64,000 nucleotides of DNA from an uncultured Prevotellaceae bacterium (GCA_900315105.1 OMXX01000024.1:1-64000), one strand, 5' to 3'. Positions 52,750-62,813 are shown, numbered from the stretch's first letter. Notes: generated by a model from the sequence alone, not told the origin. Made by a program: numbers and translations.

Positions 52750-52880
52750 TTTTATGATGACAATTTACTAATTACGAATGCTTGAGAGCCTATTGGGCTT
52801 CACAAATTTCTGCAAAAGTATAAATAATATTCATAAAAGAAAGAAAATGAAAAATATTTTTTATTTTTATGCTTTGAAAT

Positions 52881-52911
52881 TTTGTAGAAAAGAGAAATAT
52901 TCGTAACTTTG
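52881..52911 (+). promoter_or_regulatory. nadA promoter
   Basis: TTTG at 52881-52884, 19 bases, TAACTTTG at 52904-52911; the leader is about 230 bases. Confidence 0.65.
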
Positions 52912-52953
52912 TACCCTCTATTCCAACCCTCCCCCTTTTAGGGGGATAGATAG

Positions 52954-53126
52954 CCCCTCACCTGCCCTTTGGGCATCCTCTCCCCAAGGGGCGAGGAAAA
53001 AGTTACTTCTATAGCTTGTGGGGGATACTTTGAAAGTGGGAGTTTATTTTGCAAGCTTATAGCTTTGCGGTTTCTAACATCCCCCTCGCCCCTTGGGGAG
53101 AGGATGCCCAGAGGGCAGGTGAGGGA
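52954..53126. repeat. Inverted element pair in the nadA leader
   Basis: CCCCTCACCTGCCCTTTGGG with CATCCTCTCCCCAAGGGGCG (52954-52996), and its near-perfect complement at 53084-53126. Arms of 43 bases, spacer 87 bases. The transcript would fold into one long hairpin ending 25 bases before the nadA ATG. Confidence 0.8.
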
Positions 53127-53150
53127 CTTTTAATCGTAATTCGTAATTAT

Positions 53151-54137
53151 ATGATAGACAAATGGAAAGATCTGGGCTATATTGATGAGCCGGTAGATGA
53201 AGGGCTTGACCTGAAAGCTGAGATTCGCAGGATGTGCGAGGAGAAAAAAGCTGTGGTGCTTGCTCACTACTATACCGTTGGTGAGATTCAGGAGGTTGCC
53301 GATTTCGTAGGTGACTCTCTTGCCCTTGCCCGTAAGGCTGCTGAGACAGATGCAAAGATCATCGTCATGTGTGGTGTTCACTTCATGGCAGAGACCTGTA
53401 AGCTCCTGTCTCCTGACAAGATAGTGCTTTCTCCAGACTTGAATGCAGGCTGTTCGTTGGCAGACTCTTGTTCTGCTTCTGACCTGAAGAAATGGAAGGA
53501 AGAGCATCCTGGATATATGATTGTGCAGTATGTCAATACAACGGCTGCTACAAAGGCTCTTACCGATGTTGTGGTAACTTCAGGTAATGCCAAGAAGGTG
53601 ATTGACCAGTTGCCTAAGGATGCAAAGATACTCTTCGGTCCTGACTATAATCTCGGCTCTTACATCAACTCAGTTACTGGTCGTCAGATGGAGCTATGGA
53701 ATGGCGGTTGTCATGTTCATGAGCGTTTCTCTGTTGGGGAAATAGCACGTCTGAAGAAAGAGAATCCAGATGCTGTGGTTATGGCACACCTTGAGTGTAA
53801 GGGGCCTGTTCTTGCTCTTGCTGATGTAAAGGGAAGTACGGCAGATATGCTGAAATATGCCAAGGCAAATCCAAAGAGCAAGTATATAGTTGCTACGGAG
53901 GCAGGTATAATGCACGAATTACAGCGATGTTGCCCTGAAACAGAGTTTATTCCTGTTCCGCCAGAGGTGACGGAAGGAAGTGTGGGATGCTCTTGTAATG
54001 AGTGTAACTTCATGAAGATGAATACTCTTCGCAAGCTCTACAACACGCTAAAGTATGAATGGCCAACAGTAGAGGTGGCTGCTGATATCGCCAAGGATGC
54101 TGTTAAGCCGATAAATAGGATGCTGGAGCTTTCATAA
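53151..54137 (+). CDS. nadA: Quinolinate synthase
   Basis: 328 residues from the ATG at 53151; the frame extends upstream only through the leader repeat. Condenses iminoaspartate with dihydroxyacetone phosphate to quinolinate in NAD synthesis, using a [4Fe-4S] cluster. Family motifs: AVVLAHYYTVGEIQEVADFV, GDSLALAR, MCGVHFMAETCKLLSP, LFGPDYNLGSY, WNGGCHVHERF, and the cluster cysteines in MCGVHFM, HLECKGPV and VGCSCNECNFM. Full length. nadB and nadC are not in the window. Confidence 0.95.
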   Translation: MIDKWKDLGYIDEPVDEGLDLKAEIRRMCEEKKAVVLAHYYTVGEIQEVADFVGDSLALARKAAETDAKIIVMCGVHFMAETCKLLSPDKIVLSPDLNAGCSLADSCSASDLKKWKEEHPGYMIVQYVNTTAATKALTDVVVTSGNAKKVIDQLPKDAKILFGPDYNLGSYINSVTGRQMELWNGGCHVHERFSVGEIARLKKENPDAVVMAHLECKGPVLALADVKGSTADMLKYAKANPKSKYIVATEAGIMHELQRCCPETEFIPVPPEVTEGSVGCSCNECNFMKMNTLRKLYNTLKYEWPTVEVAADIAKDAVKPINRMLELS

Positions 54138-54141
54138 AAGA

Positions 54142-54190
54142 GGCCTCTCCCCCCGCCCTCCCCCGTAGGGAGGGAGCCGGAAGGCGATGG
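54142..54190 (+). repeat. GGCCTCTCC element, single forward copy
   Basis: GGCCTCTCCCCCCGCCCTCC, CCGTAGGGAGGGAGCCGG, AAGGCGATGGG; begins 5 bases after the nadA stop. Confidence 0.85.
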
Positions 54191-54244
54191 GGAGTAGATA
54201 CATTTTTCAATTAAAGAAATTAACAACTTCTCCCATTAAGGATT

Positions 54245-54291
54245 AATACTATTAAACATCCTTCCCTTTTGGAAGGCTTGGTTAGGCTTTA
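54245..54291 (+). repeat. Leader element before cysS
   Basis: AATACTATTAAACATCCTTC, then a TTTTGGAAGG hairpin and CTTGGTTAGGCTTTA. Nearly identical (a few mismatches in 47) to the element before the U32 gene. Ends 5 bases before the ATG. Confidence 0.8.
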
Positions 54292-54296
54292 GACTT

Positions 54297-55814
54297 ATGG
54301 AACAAACATTATTAATATACAATACTCTTACTCGTAAGAAGGAGGCTTTTAAGCCAATCAATCCCGGTCATGTAGGCATGTATGTCTGCGGACCTACAGT
54401 TTATGGTGACGCGCATCTTGGTCATGCTCGTCCAGCTATCACATTCGATATTCTTTTCCGTTATCTTCAGCATATCGGCTATAAGGTTCGCTATGTACGT
54501 AACATCACGGATGTTGGTCATCTTGAGCATGATGCTGATGAGGGCGAGGATAAGATTGCAAAGAAGGCACGCTTGGAACAGGTAGAGCCAATGGAGATAG
54601 CACAGTACTATACCCGTCGCTTCAACTCTGCTATGGAGAAGCTTAACGTGCTTCCTCCTTCTATTGAGCCTCACGCAACAGGTCATATAATTGAACAGCA
54701 GCAGCTTGTTCAGGAGATTCTTGATAATGGCTATGCGTATATCTCAAACGGCTCTGTATATTTCGATATTGAGAAATATAACAAGGACTTTAAGTACGGC
54801 ATTCTCTCTGGCAGAACGCTTGAGAACATCAAGGATGCCTCTCGTGATACCCTCGCAGGTGTTGGCGAGAAGAAGAATCAGGCTGACTTTGCTCTCTGGA
54901 AGAAGGCACAGCCAGAGCATATCATGCGTTGGCCTTGGTTAATGCCTGCAAATGACAAGCAGGAGGCAGTTCCGGAAGAGGGTTTCCCTGGTTGGCATTG
55001 TGAATGTACAGCTATGGGAAGAAAGTACCTTGGCGAGGAATTTGATATTCATGGCGGTGGTATGGATCTTGTATTCCCACATCATGAGTGTGAGATTGCT
55101 CAGGCTCAGGCTTCTATGGGACATCCTGCCGTTCACTATTGGATGCACAATAATATGATTACCATCAACGGACAGAAGATGGGTAAGTCATACAACAATT
55201 TCATCACTCTTGATCAGTTCTTCAAGGGAGAGCATGAATTGCTTACACAGCCATTCTCTCCAATGACAATCCGCTTCTTCATCCTCTCTGCCCATTATCG
55301 TGGAACTGTTGATTTCTCTTCAGAGGCACTTGAGGCAGCAGAGAAGGGATATAACAAGTTGGTTACATCGCTCAAGGACATCAAGCGCATTCAGCCAGCA
55401 AAGGGCTCACAGCCAGAGGTTGGTAAGTTCGTTGCAGAACTTGAGCAGAAGCTTTATGATGCGATGAACGATGATCTCCAGACTCCAAACGTTATCTCTC
55501 AGCTCTTCGAGGCTTCAAAGGTTATCAACACACTTGTTGACCGTAAGGCAAAGATCAGCGCAGCCGACCTTGAGACCCTTGAGAAGATTCTCCGCACATG
55601 GATCGAGGATATCCTCGGCCTGAAGACAACGGCTGAGGCTGGTGATCCAAGTCGTGAACAGGCATTCGGCAAGGTTATGGACATGGTTCTTGATATGCGT
55701 GCTCAGGCAAAGGCAGACAAGGATTGGGCTAAGAGTGATGCTATCCGTGATGCCCTTAACGAGGCAGGATTTATAGTAAAGGATACTGCGGACGGGCAGG
55801 TGTGGTCATTATAG
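54297..55814 (+). CDS. cysS: Cysteinyl-tRNA synthetase
   Basis: 505 residues. Class I synthetase charging tRNA-Cys. Zinc and HIGH region: [19 protein letters not shown] (HLGH); zinc ligands in [13 protein letters not shown] and [15 protein letters not shown] variant [10 protein letters not shown]. The C-terminal helical domain ends with [20 protein letters not shown]. Full length. Its leader carries a short palindrome in place of a clear ribosome site. Confidence 0.97.
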   Translation: MEQTLLIYNTLTRKKEAFKPINPGHVGMYVCGPTVYGDAHLGHARPAITFDILFRYLQHIGYKVRYVRNITDVGHLEHDADEGEDKIAKKARLEQVEPMEIAQYYTRRFNSAMEKLNVLPPSIEPHATGHIIEQQQLVQEILDNGYAYISNGSVYFDIEKYNKDFKYGILSGRTLENIKDASRDTLAGVGEKKNQADFALWKKAQPEHIMRWPWLMPANDKQEAVPEEGFPGWHCECTAMGRKYLGEEFDIHGGGMDLVFPHHECEIAQAQASMGHPAVHYWMHNNMITINGQKMGKSYNNFITLDQFFKGEHELLTQPFSPMTIRFFILSAHYRGTVDFSSEALEAAEKGYNKLVTSLKDIKRIQPAKGSQPEVGKFVAELEQKLYDAMNDDLQTPNVISQLFEASKVINTLVDRKAKISAADLETLEKILRTWIEDILGLKTTAEAGDPSREQAFGKVMDMVLDMRAQAKADKDWAKSDAIRDALNEAGFIVKDTADGQVWSL

Positions 55815-55873
55815 ACCTACCCAGTCCCTCCCCAAGGGAGGGTTCCTCCCCCCTAACCCCCTCAAGGGGGAGT
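55815..55873 (+). repeat. GC-rich palindromes after cysS
   Basis: CCTCCCCAAGGGAGG followed by CCTAACCCCCTCAAGGGGGAG; two short palindromes of the genome-repeat type, possibly acting in transcript ends. Confidence 0.55.
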
Positions 55874-55926
55874 AGTTAGTATTTCTAATCAAAATATTTA
55901 CTATTAATTTATACGCTATAAGGGGC

Positions 55927-55972
55927 AATACTATAAAACATCCTTCCCCTTGGGAAGGCTTGGTTAGGCTTT
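55927..55972 (+). repeat. Leader element before the U32 gene
   Basis: AATACTATAAAACATCCTTC, CCCTTGGGAAGG hairpin, CTTGGTTAGGCTTT; the final bases abut the ATG at 55973. Confidence 0.8.
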
Positions 55973-57238
55973 ATGATTAAAGAACAATACGAAATTATGG
56001 CGCCTGTTGGCTCTCGCGAGTCACTTGCTGCTGCAATCAATGCCGGAGCAGATTCTATCTACTTCGGCATTGAGAAGCTAAATATGCGTGCTCATTCTGC
56101 ATCTACATTCACGATAGAAGACCTTCGCGAGATAGCTGCTACGTGCGATGCAAAGGGCATAAAGACATATCTCACCGTGAATACTATCATTTACGGCGAG
56201 GACATAGAGCAAATGCACGAAATCATCGACGCTGCAAAGGAAGCTGGTATAAGTGCCGTTATTGCTTCCGATGTTGCCGTTATGACCTATTGCCAAAAGG
56301 TTGGTCAGGAAGTTCACCTCTCTACCCAGCTCAATATCTCCAACATAGAGGCTCTGCGTTTCTATGCCCAGTTTGCTGATGTGGTGGTACTTGCCCGTGA
56401 GCTCCGTATGGATCAGGTGAAGGCTATTTATGAGCAGGCTGTGAAAGAGAATATCTGTGGTCCTTCTGGTGAGCCTATACGCATAGAAATGTTCTGTCAC
56501 GGAGCTTTGTGCATGGCTATCTCTGGCAAATGCTATCTCTCACTTCACAATGCAGGTCGTTCGGCTAATCGTGGAGAATGTGTTCAGATATGCCGTAGGA
56601 AATATGATGTCACAGATGCCGAAACAGGCAACGAACTCCTTGTTGACAACAAGTATATCATGTCGCCAAAGGATCTGAAGACAATACGCTTCATTGACAA
56701 GATGATGGATGCCGGTGTGCGTGTGTTCAAGATTGAAGGTCGTGCGCGTGGTCCTGAGTATGTTGATACCGTGGTTCGTTGCTATCGTGAGGCTATCAAT
56801 GCTGTTCTTCATGATGCTGATTCGTCAGATGAAGAGAAACTCTTTACCGAGGCAGCAAAGGATGCATGGGACGAGCGTCTTGCCCGTGTCTTCAACCGTG
56901 GTTTCTGGGATGGATACTATCAGGGACAGACTCTTGGCGAATGGAACGACTCCTACGGCTCAAAGGCTACGGAGAAGAAGGTTTATTGCGCAAAGACGAT
57001 AAAGTACTTCTCAAAGATTGGCGTGGCAGAGTTTCAGGTTGAGGCTCACGAGATAAAGGTGGGTGATAAGTTGCTGATCACAGGACCTACTACTGGTGCC
57101 ATGTATCTTGACTGTAATGAGATACGCTATGACCTAAAGCCTGTTCAGACAGCTAAGAAAGGCTGGAGAATCAGTATTGCCGTTCCTGATAAGGTAAGGC
57201 CAAGTGATAAGCTCTTCATCTTAGAGCCTGTTAAGTAA
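55973..57238 (+). CDS. U32-family peptidase (RlhA/TrhP-like RNA hydroxylation factor)
   Basis: 421 residues. Begins YEIMAPVGSRESLAAAINAG with ADSIYFGIEKLNMRA; the U32 signature RIEMFCHGALCMAISGKC is complete, then NRGECVQICRRKY, and FKIEGRARGPEYVDTVVRCY. E. coli relatives RlhA and TrhP hydroxylate rRNA or tRNA cytidine/uridine positions with help from iron-sulfur clusters; Cys spacing here is consistent. sufE follows 22 bases later, so the two may share Fe-S cluster needs. Confidence 0.92.
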   Translation: MIKEQYEIMAPVGSRESLAAAINAGADSIYFGIEKLNMRAHSASTFTIEDLREIAATCDAKGIKTYLTVNTIIYGEDIEQMHEIIDAAKEAGISAVIASDVAVMTYCQKVGQEVHLSTQLNISNIEALRFYAQFADVVVLARELRMDQVKAIYEQAVKENICGPSGEPIRIEMFCHGALCMAISGKCYLSLHNAGRSANRGECVQICRRKYDVTDAETGNELLVDNKYIMSPKDLKTIRFIDKMMDAGVRVFKIEGRARGPEYVDTVVRCYREAINAVLHDADSSDEEKLFTEAAKDAWDERLARVFNRGFWDGYYQGQTLGEWNDSYGSKATEKKVYCAKTIKYFSKIGVAEFQVEAHEIKVGDKLLITGPTTGAMYLDCNEIRYDLKPVQTAKKGWRISIAVPDKVRPSDKLFILEPVK

Positions 57239-57260
57239 AAAGTAAAAAATAGAAAGTAAA

Positions 57261-57680
57261 ATGACTATAAACGAAATACAAGACGAGGTAATAGAAGAGT
57301 TCAGCGCATTTGACGACTGGATGGATAAGTATCAGCTCCTTATTGATTTAGGCAACGAGCAGGAGCCTCTCGACGAGAAGTACAAGACTGAGCAGAACCT
57401 TATTGACGGCTGTCAGTCTCGTGTATGGCTTCAGTGTGACCGTGACGCTGAGGGGAATCTCGTATTCTCAGCAGAGAGCGACGCGCTTATCGTGAAGGGT
57501 ATCATAGCTCTTTTGATACGTGTCATAAGCGGACATAAGCCACAAGAGATTCTTGATGCCGATCTCTATTTCATTGAGGAAATAGGTCTGAAGGATCATC
57601 TGTCGCCAACACGCTCAAACGGTCTTCTTGCTATGGTAAAACAGGTTAAGGCATACGCCCTTGCCTATACAATGAAATAA
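57261..57680 (+). CDS. sufE: SufE-family sulfur acceptor
   Basis: 139 residues, usual length. Accepts persulfide from the cysteine desulfurase for Fe-S cluster assembly. Active-site loop LIDGCQSRVWLQC with the acceptor Cys; also DDWMDKYQLLIDLGNEQEPL and the C-terminal HLSPTRSNGLLAMVKQ. Lies between the U32 gene and the helicase, whose ATG begins on the next base after its stop. Confidence 0.95.
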   Translation: MTINEIQDEVIEEFSAFDDWMDKYQLLIDLGNEQEPLDEKYKTEQNLIDGCQSRVWLQCDRDAEGNLVFSAESDALIVKGIIALLIRVISGHKPQEILDADLYFIEEIGLKDHLSPTRSNGLLAMVKQVKAYALAYTMK

Positions 57681-60600
57681 ATGTTAGAGGGACTTTCTTA
57701 TTCAGAAAAACTTTTACTCGGTTATTTTGCCACTCAGGATACGGACAATATCCTGCCAACTGATATTGTGGCACGCATAATGAAAGTTGACAAGGATTTT
57801 GTGGGGGGTAGTCTTCACCTTAAACTTGCCAATGATGGATATCTTGTGCGTGGCACGTATAACTTCACGTATCGTGAGCTGATGTATCGCATTTCACCAA
57901 GCGTGATGGTTAAGATATTGGAGTGGCTCTATGATACAGATGAGGGAAACAACGTATTGGAGGTATTGTGTAAAGTCTTCCAATACTTCCAGATGAATCA
58001 GAAACCCGTTCAGATAGCATTATGCGAGTATATCCGCAGTCACTATAGCAATACATCAGAGGCTTCTATCATATTCGGCAACGACGTTGTATATCTTCAG
58101 CCCATCATCAATGATGACAAGTATATGGCTCTGTTGTCGCATATCACAGAACCAAGTTTCGTGGAACTCATAAACAGTGTGCTTCAGCTCTGCTACAAGG
58201 GTGAGATGCTGATTGAGAGCAAGCGCATAATAACACTTGCAGAGGCACGAAACTATTCTACAGACCTACGAAGAGATGAACTTCTCTATTCTATCTATCT
58301 GTATGCCTATCTTGCAGAGGGAAAGAAACCAAAGTTCCTTACTGACAAGCCTATATGCGATGCCCATCTGCTTTCTGCAGTGGTTCTCACCTTCAAAGGG
58401 CAGTATTCTGATGCCTTGAAGGAATTCCGAAAGGCACAGGTAATCTACAACACAAAGACATCAAAGACAATAGCAAGCACAAACCTGCCTACAAGCATAG
58501 CCAACTTCATCTACATCGTCTGCTGTAAGCGCGAAGGTACGGCCAATGGTGAGAGTATGATTGCCAACTTCATCCGACGCAATGAGAAGAAGATGAAGGA
58601 GGATGCAATAAAGGCTGCCTGGGCGTTGGCTTGCGCATTTACCAACAGGAAGGGGTATGTTAATGAGATACGCCTTCTCTTCCCAACCGTTGACAAACTT
58701 TCAAAACAGCTTTTCGTACTTCTTGTCAACTATCTCGGCAGAACGAGTATTCTCACAGAAGATGGTATCGAGAAAAACTCACCTCAGTGGCTTTGTATCA
58801 AATATGACAATGAGAAATTCATGCCATTGAGCGAGAAAGAACATAAACTTGCCGAGAAATCATACTACGAGAACCATCTGCTCACATCCATCTATGTCAA
58901 GCAGCAATGGGAATACGTGCTTGAATCGCTGTCTGCCAATAAGATGGAGCAGATAAAGGATGCAGAGCAGTCTGAGCGTCTGGCATATTTCATGCAAAGC
59001 ATTAATGACGATGTATGTGAGGTGCGCCAACAGCAGATTTTGAAATCAGGTGCATGGAGCGCAGGCAAGAGCGTAGGCTATTACAGCTTCATGGATATGG
59101 CTGACGAGAAGATGGATCCTGAGGATGTGCGTATCCGTAATCGTGAGCGCTACGGCAATAAGAACTCCACGTATTATGTGAGTCTTGCCAATGTGCTTCC
59201 CGAGATGACTTCCCGTTCCCGACTGTACGTTGGTAAATGGGCTCCTTACTCTCTCGTTACCGTTTCTGAGGAAATGCCATATCTGGTTATAGAACGTTCA
59301 GATACCGAATTTACAATCAAGAGTAATGTGCCGGAAGAACAGGTAGATAGGGATTACGTGATTGTCTCCCGTGGTGCTTCAAGTATCAATTATCTTCGTA
59401 TGACACCTGAACTGCGCCCTTATTTCAGTCAGTTACTCGACCTTGGCAAGTTCCCGCTTGATGCGGAGGAAACGCTGTCACACTTCCTTGAAAGCCTTCG
59501 CGGAAAGGTGGAGGTACATTCTTCTCTCATCAGAGGAGGCTCAACGCTTGATACTGTAAAGGGAACATCAAAAATAACCCTGCAAATGCGCCCTCAGGGT
59601 AAGGAGGCATATATTGTCAGCATTTTCTGCCGACCACTTGCCAACGGTCGTGCGCAATGCATACCGGGTGAGGGTAGTTCGGTGATATTCGATATTTCAG
59701 GTGCCACACGCGTCTGCGTAGAACGTGATCTGGAGAAAGAGCGTAACAATTACTATAACCTTGTGAATGGTGTAGAAGACACTCTACCACCCGAGAAGAC
59801 TTTTCAGGTTGATGCCTTCGGACTCCTTCCTATCCTTGATTTCATCCGTGAGCAGGGCGAGGACTCCCCTTATGTGCTTGAATGGCCGGAAGGACACAAA
59901 CTCAGGCTCAACCACCGCTATACCGCCTCACAGTGGAATGCTTCGTTGAAGAAGAACAAGAACGGATGGTTTGAGATGGAGGGTTCTGTGCAGCTGGATG
60001 AGAATACGAAAATCTCTGTTGCCGACCTTCTCGACCTCATAGGCCAGAGCCGTAACCGCTTCATCCGTCTTGGTGAGAACGAATATATCGCATTGAGTGA
60101 ACGCCTGCACCGACAGCTTATGTCGCTGGATGCCCTTGCTTCACGTCAGCGTGGCCATTTGCAGATGTCGGCTTTCTCGGCTGCTTTGCTCGATACGAGT
60201 ATGGTTGACGGCGAACTTCATCTTGAAGTCGATCCTGAACTTATCGAGATAAGAAAGAGAATCCTTGATTCAAGCGAATACAAGCCGGAGATTCCTTCCA
60301 CCCTTAATGCTACTCTACGTAGCTATCAGGTAGAGGGATATCAATGGATAGCACGTCTCAACTCGTGGGGCGCAGGAGCGTTGCTTGCCGATGACATGGG
60401 ACTCGGTAAGACAATACAGACAATCTCCTATTTGCTCTTCAAGGCAAGCGAAGGACCTGCTCTCGTCGTTGCACCTGCCTCTGTGGCGCCCAACTGGAAA
60501 ACGGAAATCGAGAAGTTCGCACCTTCACTTAATGTCTCTATACTCAACTTCACCACTAACCGTTCTACTTGCATTTCCGATGCAAAGGCTGGTGATGTGG

Positions 60601-61676
60601 TCATCTGTACATACGGCTTGCTTCTCTCTGTCAAGACAGAGATAACGCAGAAGGAATGGATTACAGCCGTGCTTGATGAGGCACATGTGATAAAGAACCG
60701 TGGTGCCAAGACCTCTGGTGTTGCCATGCAGCTAAAGAGCAAATACCGTGTAATGCTGACTGGTACCCCTGTGCAGAACCATCTTGGCGAACTTTGGAAT
60801 CTTTTTCAGTTTGTCAATCCCGGACTTCTCGGCAGCTATGAGGACTTCTCACGCCGTTTCATCGCTCCTATTGAGGTTGCTAAGGATAAGGAACGACAGC
60901 AACAGCTCGACCGTATAGTGCATCCGTTCATGCTTCGCAGAACAAAGGAGAAGGTTCTCGATGAACTTCCTGAGAAGACGGAGATCTACCAGACCGTGAA
61001 CCTCTCATCTGAGGAAATGGCGGTATATGAGATTATCCGTGAGCGTGCTCAGAAGATGCTGGAATCAGAGGACTCTGATAAGGTTTCTGTCAATGCCCTT
61101 GCCGAAATCACACGTCTGCGTCAGGCCTCCTGCTCTGCCCAACTAGTGGAGAAGAACTGGAAAGGAAAGGCTTCAAAGATTGAGGCTCTTATCGAGGCTC
61201 TTGAACCAATAATAGAGAGCGGTGACTCTGCACTCGTATTCAGCCAGTTCACCTCGTTCCTCGCCATTGTGCTGAAAGAACTCGAAAAAGCCAATATCCC
61301 TTATCTCTATATCGATGGTTCAATACCGGTAAAAGAGCGTCAGAAACTTGTAGAACAGTTCCAGGCAGGAGAATGCCCGGTATTCGTCATCTCTCTCAAG
61401 GCAGGAGGATTAGGACTCAATCTTACCCGTGCAAACTATGTCTTCCATCTCGATCCTTGGTGGAATCCTGCCATCGAACAGCAAGCCACCGACCGTGCCC
61501 ATCGTATCGGACAGCATAATGCCGTTACCGTATATCACTTCCTGTCTTCTGGCACTATCGAGGAAAAGATCAAGCGACTACACGAGCAGAAACGTGACCT
61601 TGCAGATAACATCCTCGAAGGTACTGATATGAGCGGTAAGATTACAGGCAAGGAACTGCTTGAGATGATTAAGTAA
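57681..61676 (+). CDS. SNF2-family DEAD/DEAH-box helicase
   Basis: 1331 residues. The N-terminal 850 residues are helical and of unknown role. The C-terminal SNF2 motor has YQVEGYQWIARLNSWGAGAL, Walker A DDMGLGKTIQT, VVAPASVAPNWK, Walker B LDEAHVIKN, MLTGTPVQNHLGELW, FMLRRTKEKVLDELP, and helicase-C motifs ALVFSQFTSFL, ISLKAGGLGLNLTRANYVFH and ATDRAHRIGQ. Bacterial SNF2 proteins act on DNA- or RNA-polymerase-bound complexes or in defence; here the housekeeping setting (sufE, U32) argues for a chromosomal role. Confidence 0.93.
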   Translation: MLEGLSYSEKLLLGYFATQDTDNILPTDIVARIMKVDKDFVGGSLHLKLANDGYLVRGTYNFTYRELMYRISPSVMVKILEWLYDTDEGNNVLEVLCKVFQYFQMNQKPVQIALCEYIRSHYSNTSEASIIFGNDVVYLQPIINDDKYMALLSHITEPSFVELINSVLQLCYKGEMLIESKRIITLAEARNYSTDLRRDELLYSIYLYAYLAEGKKPKFLTDKPICDAHLLSAVVLTFKGQYSDALKEFRKAQVIYNTKTSKTIASTNLPTSIANFIYIVCCKREGTANGESMIANFIRRNEKKMKEDAIKAAWALACAFTNRKGYVNEIRLLFPTVDKLSKQLFVLLVNYLGRTSILTEDGIEKNSPQWLCIKYDNEKFMPLSEKEHKLAEKSYYENHLLTSIYVKQQWEYVLESLSANKMEQIKDAEQSERLAYFMQSINDDVCEVRQQQILKSGAWSAGKSVGYYSFMDMADEKMDPEDVRIRNRERYGNKNSTYYVSLANVLPEMTSRSRLYVGKWAPYSLVTVSEEMPYLVIERSDTEFTIKSNVPEEQVDRDYVIVSRGASSINYLRMTPELRPYFSQLLDLGKFPLDAEETLSHFLESLRGKVEVHSSLIRGGSTLDTVKGTSKITLQMRPQGKEAYIVSIFCRPLANGRAQCIPGEGSSVIFDISGATRVCVERDLEKERNNYYNLVNGVEDTLPPEKTFQVDAFGLLPILDFIREQGEDSPYVLEWPEGHKLRLNHRYTASQWNASLKKNKNGWFEMEGSVQLDENTKISVADLLDLIGQSRNRFIRLGENEYIALSERLHRQLMSLDALASRQRGHLQMSAFSAALLDTSMVDGELHLEVDPELIEIRKRILDSSEYKPEIPSTLNATLRSYQVEGYQWIARLNSWGAGALLADDMGLGKTIQTISYLLFKASEGPALVVAPASVAPNWKTEIEKFAPSLNVSILNFTTNRSTCISDAKAGDVVICTYGLLLSVKTEITQKEWITAVLDEAHVIKNRGAKTSGVAMQLKSKYRVMLTGTPVQNHLGELWNLFQFVNPGLLGSYEDFSRRFIAPIEVAKDKERQQQLDRIVHPFMLRRTKEKVLDELPEKTEIYQTVNLSSEEMAVYEIIRERAQKMLESEDSDKVSVNALAEITRLRQASCSAQLVEKNWKGKASKIEALIEALEPIIESGDSALVFSQFTSFLAIVLKELEKANIPYLYIDGSIPVKERQKLVEQFQAGECPVFVISLKAGGLGLNLTRANYVFHLDPWWNPAIEQQATDRAHRIGQHNAVTVYHFLSSGTIEEKIKRLHEQKRDLADNILEGTDMSGKITGKELLEMIK

Positions 61677-61733
61677 GACCCCCCTCCGTCTCCCCCGAGG
61701 GGGAGAGTCTTATATATACCTTTTATTGCGATA
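61677..61733 (-). repeat. GC-rich palindrome, TATATAAA type, between helicase and protease genes
   Basis: On the minus strand: TTATCGCAATAAAAGGTATA, TATAAGACTCTCCCCCTCGG, GGGAGACGGAGGGGGGTC. It is the most complete copy of the type seen at 14614, 20889 and 21791. Confidence 0.7.
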
Positions 61734-61736
61734 ATA

Positions 61737-62813
61737 ATGAAAAAAGCATTAGGTAAAATAGCAAAGATGTTTAGATTTCCGGCTCCCTCCCTACGTGGGA
61801 GGGCGGGGAGAGAGGCCGTTCTCTTTCTCCTCCTCTTCCTTTTTTCCTGTACACAACGGGAAAGGAGCAAGGATGTTTCTTCTTCAGTCCTAAGATATTC
61901 CCTTGGTACTACCCCTGTAAAGAATCAGGGAAAGGTGGAGGCTTGCTGGATCTATGCCTATCTTGCATGTATTGAGACAGAGAGAATCGAGAACTACGGC
62001 GACTCAATGAACCTGTCACCTATATGGCTTGTGCGTAATCTGCTTCAGGAACAGGCATCGGAAAGCTATCTGTCACAAGGCACTATGCCAATAAGCGTAA
62101 GAGGCATAGGACCCGATGCAGAGCGATTGCTGAAGGAATACGGTATGGTGCAATGGAGCACTTACTGTCCTGATAACCTCAACAGCAAGGCTTTGGCAAG
62201 ACTTGTCAGGCAGAAGGTGAAGATTGCCATAAATAACCACATGGGTTTGGAAAGGCTTAACAAGGACGTGGACGATGCCCTGCCATTCATTCCACACAAC
62301 CTTAGAAAAGGCTTCTATCTGTATAGCGCGCACTATACGCCGAAGCAGTTTGGGGAAAGTATTCTCTATGGTATAAACTTTACTTGGCTAACATCCTACA
62401 AGCATCATCCATACGGCGAGCCTTTCGTACTCGAAGTGCCTGATAACCACCGTCGTCATGCTCTTATGAACGTACCTCTCAACGACATGTATTCTCAGGT
62501 TGTAGAGGCTCTGAAAAAACACCATCCTGTATATTGGGAAGGTGCAATGCCAAGCAAGAGAAAACCATCAATCGATGGTGATGTCACAACCCTTCGCCAA
62601 CGCTCCTTTGAACGTTTCCATACTACCGATCAGCACGCTATGGCTATAGTAGGCATGATCAAGACAAAGAAAGGCGACATACGCTTTATTTGCAAGAACT
62701 CATGGGGAAAAGAGTGGGGTAACAACGGCTACTGTCTTATGTCTAAGGAAGAATTCCTTATCAACACTATCCTCGTTGGAATAGTGGGAAAAGGGCTACC
62801 TTATAGTGTTTAG
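61737..62813 (+). CDS. C1-family (papain-like) cysteine peptidase, probable lipoprotein
   Basis: 358 residues. Catalytic C70 in NQGKVEACWIYAYLACIE, H300 in TDQHAMAIVGM, N321 in CKNSWGKEWGNNGYC; the pattern is that of papain and bleomycin-hydrolase relatives. The N-terminus is odd: a charged start (MKKALGKIAKMFRF), then PAPSLRGRAGREA encoded by a GC-rich element (61779-61816), then the hydrophobic core VLFLLLFLFSC ending in a lipobox-like cysteine. So the element is inserted between the charged and hydrophobic parts of a lipoprotein signal. Substrate unknown. Confidence 0.88.
   Translation: MKKALGKIAKMFRFPAPSLRGRAGREAVLFLLLFLFSCTQRERSKDVSSSVLRYSLGTTPVKNQGKVEACWIYAYLACIETERIENYGDSMNLSPIWLVRNLLQEQASESYLSQGTMPISVRGIGPDAERLLKEYGMVQWSTYCPDNLNSKALARLVRQKVKIAINNHMGLERLNKDVDDALPFIPHNLRKGFYLYSAHYTPKQFGESILYGINFTWLTSYKHHPYGEPFVLEVPDNHRRHALMNVPLNDMYSQVVEALKKHHPVYWEGAMPSKRKPSIDGDVTTLRQRSFERFHTTDQHAMAIVGMIKTKKGDIRFICKNSWGKEWGNNGYCLMSKEEFLINTILVGIVGKGLPYSV
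61779..61816 (-). repeat. GGCCTCTCC element, single reverse copy in a signal peptide
   Basis: CCGGCTCCCTCCCTACGTGG then GAGGGCGGGGAGAGAGGCC; in frame with the papain-like protease. Confidence 0.88.
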
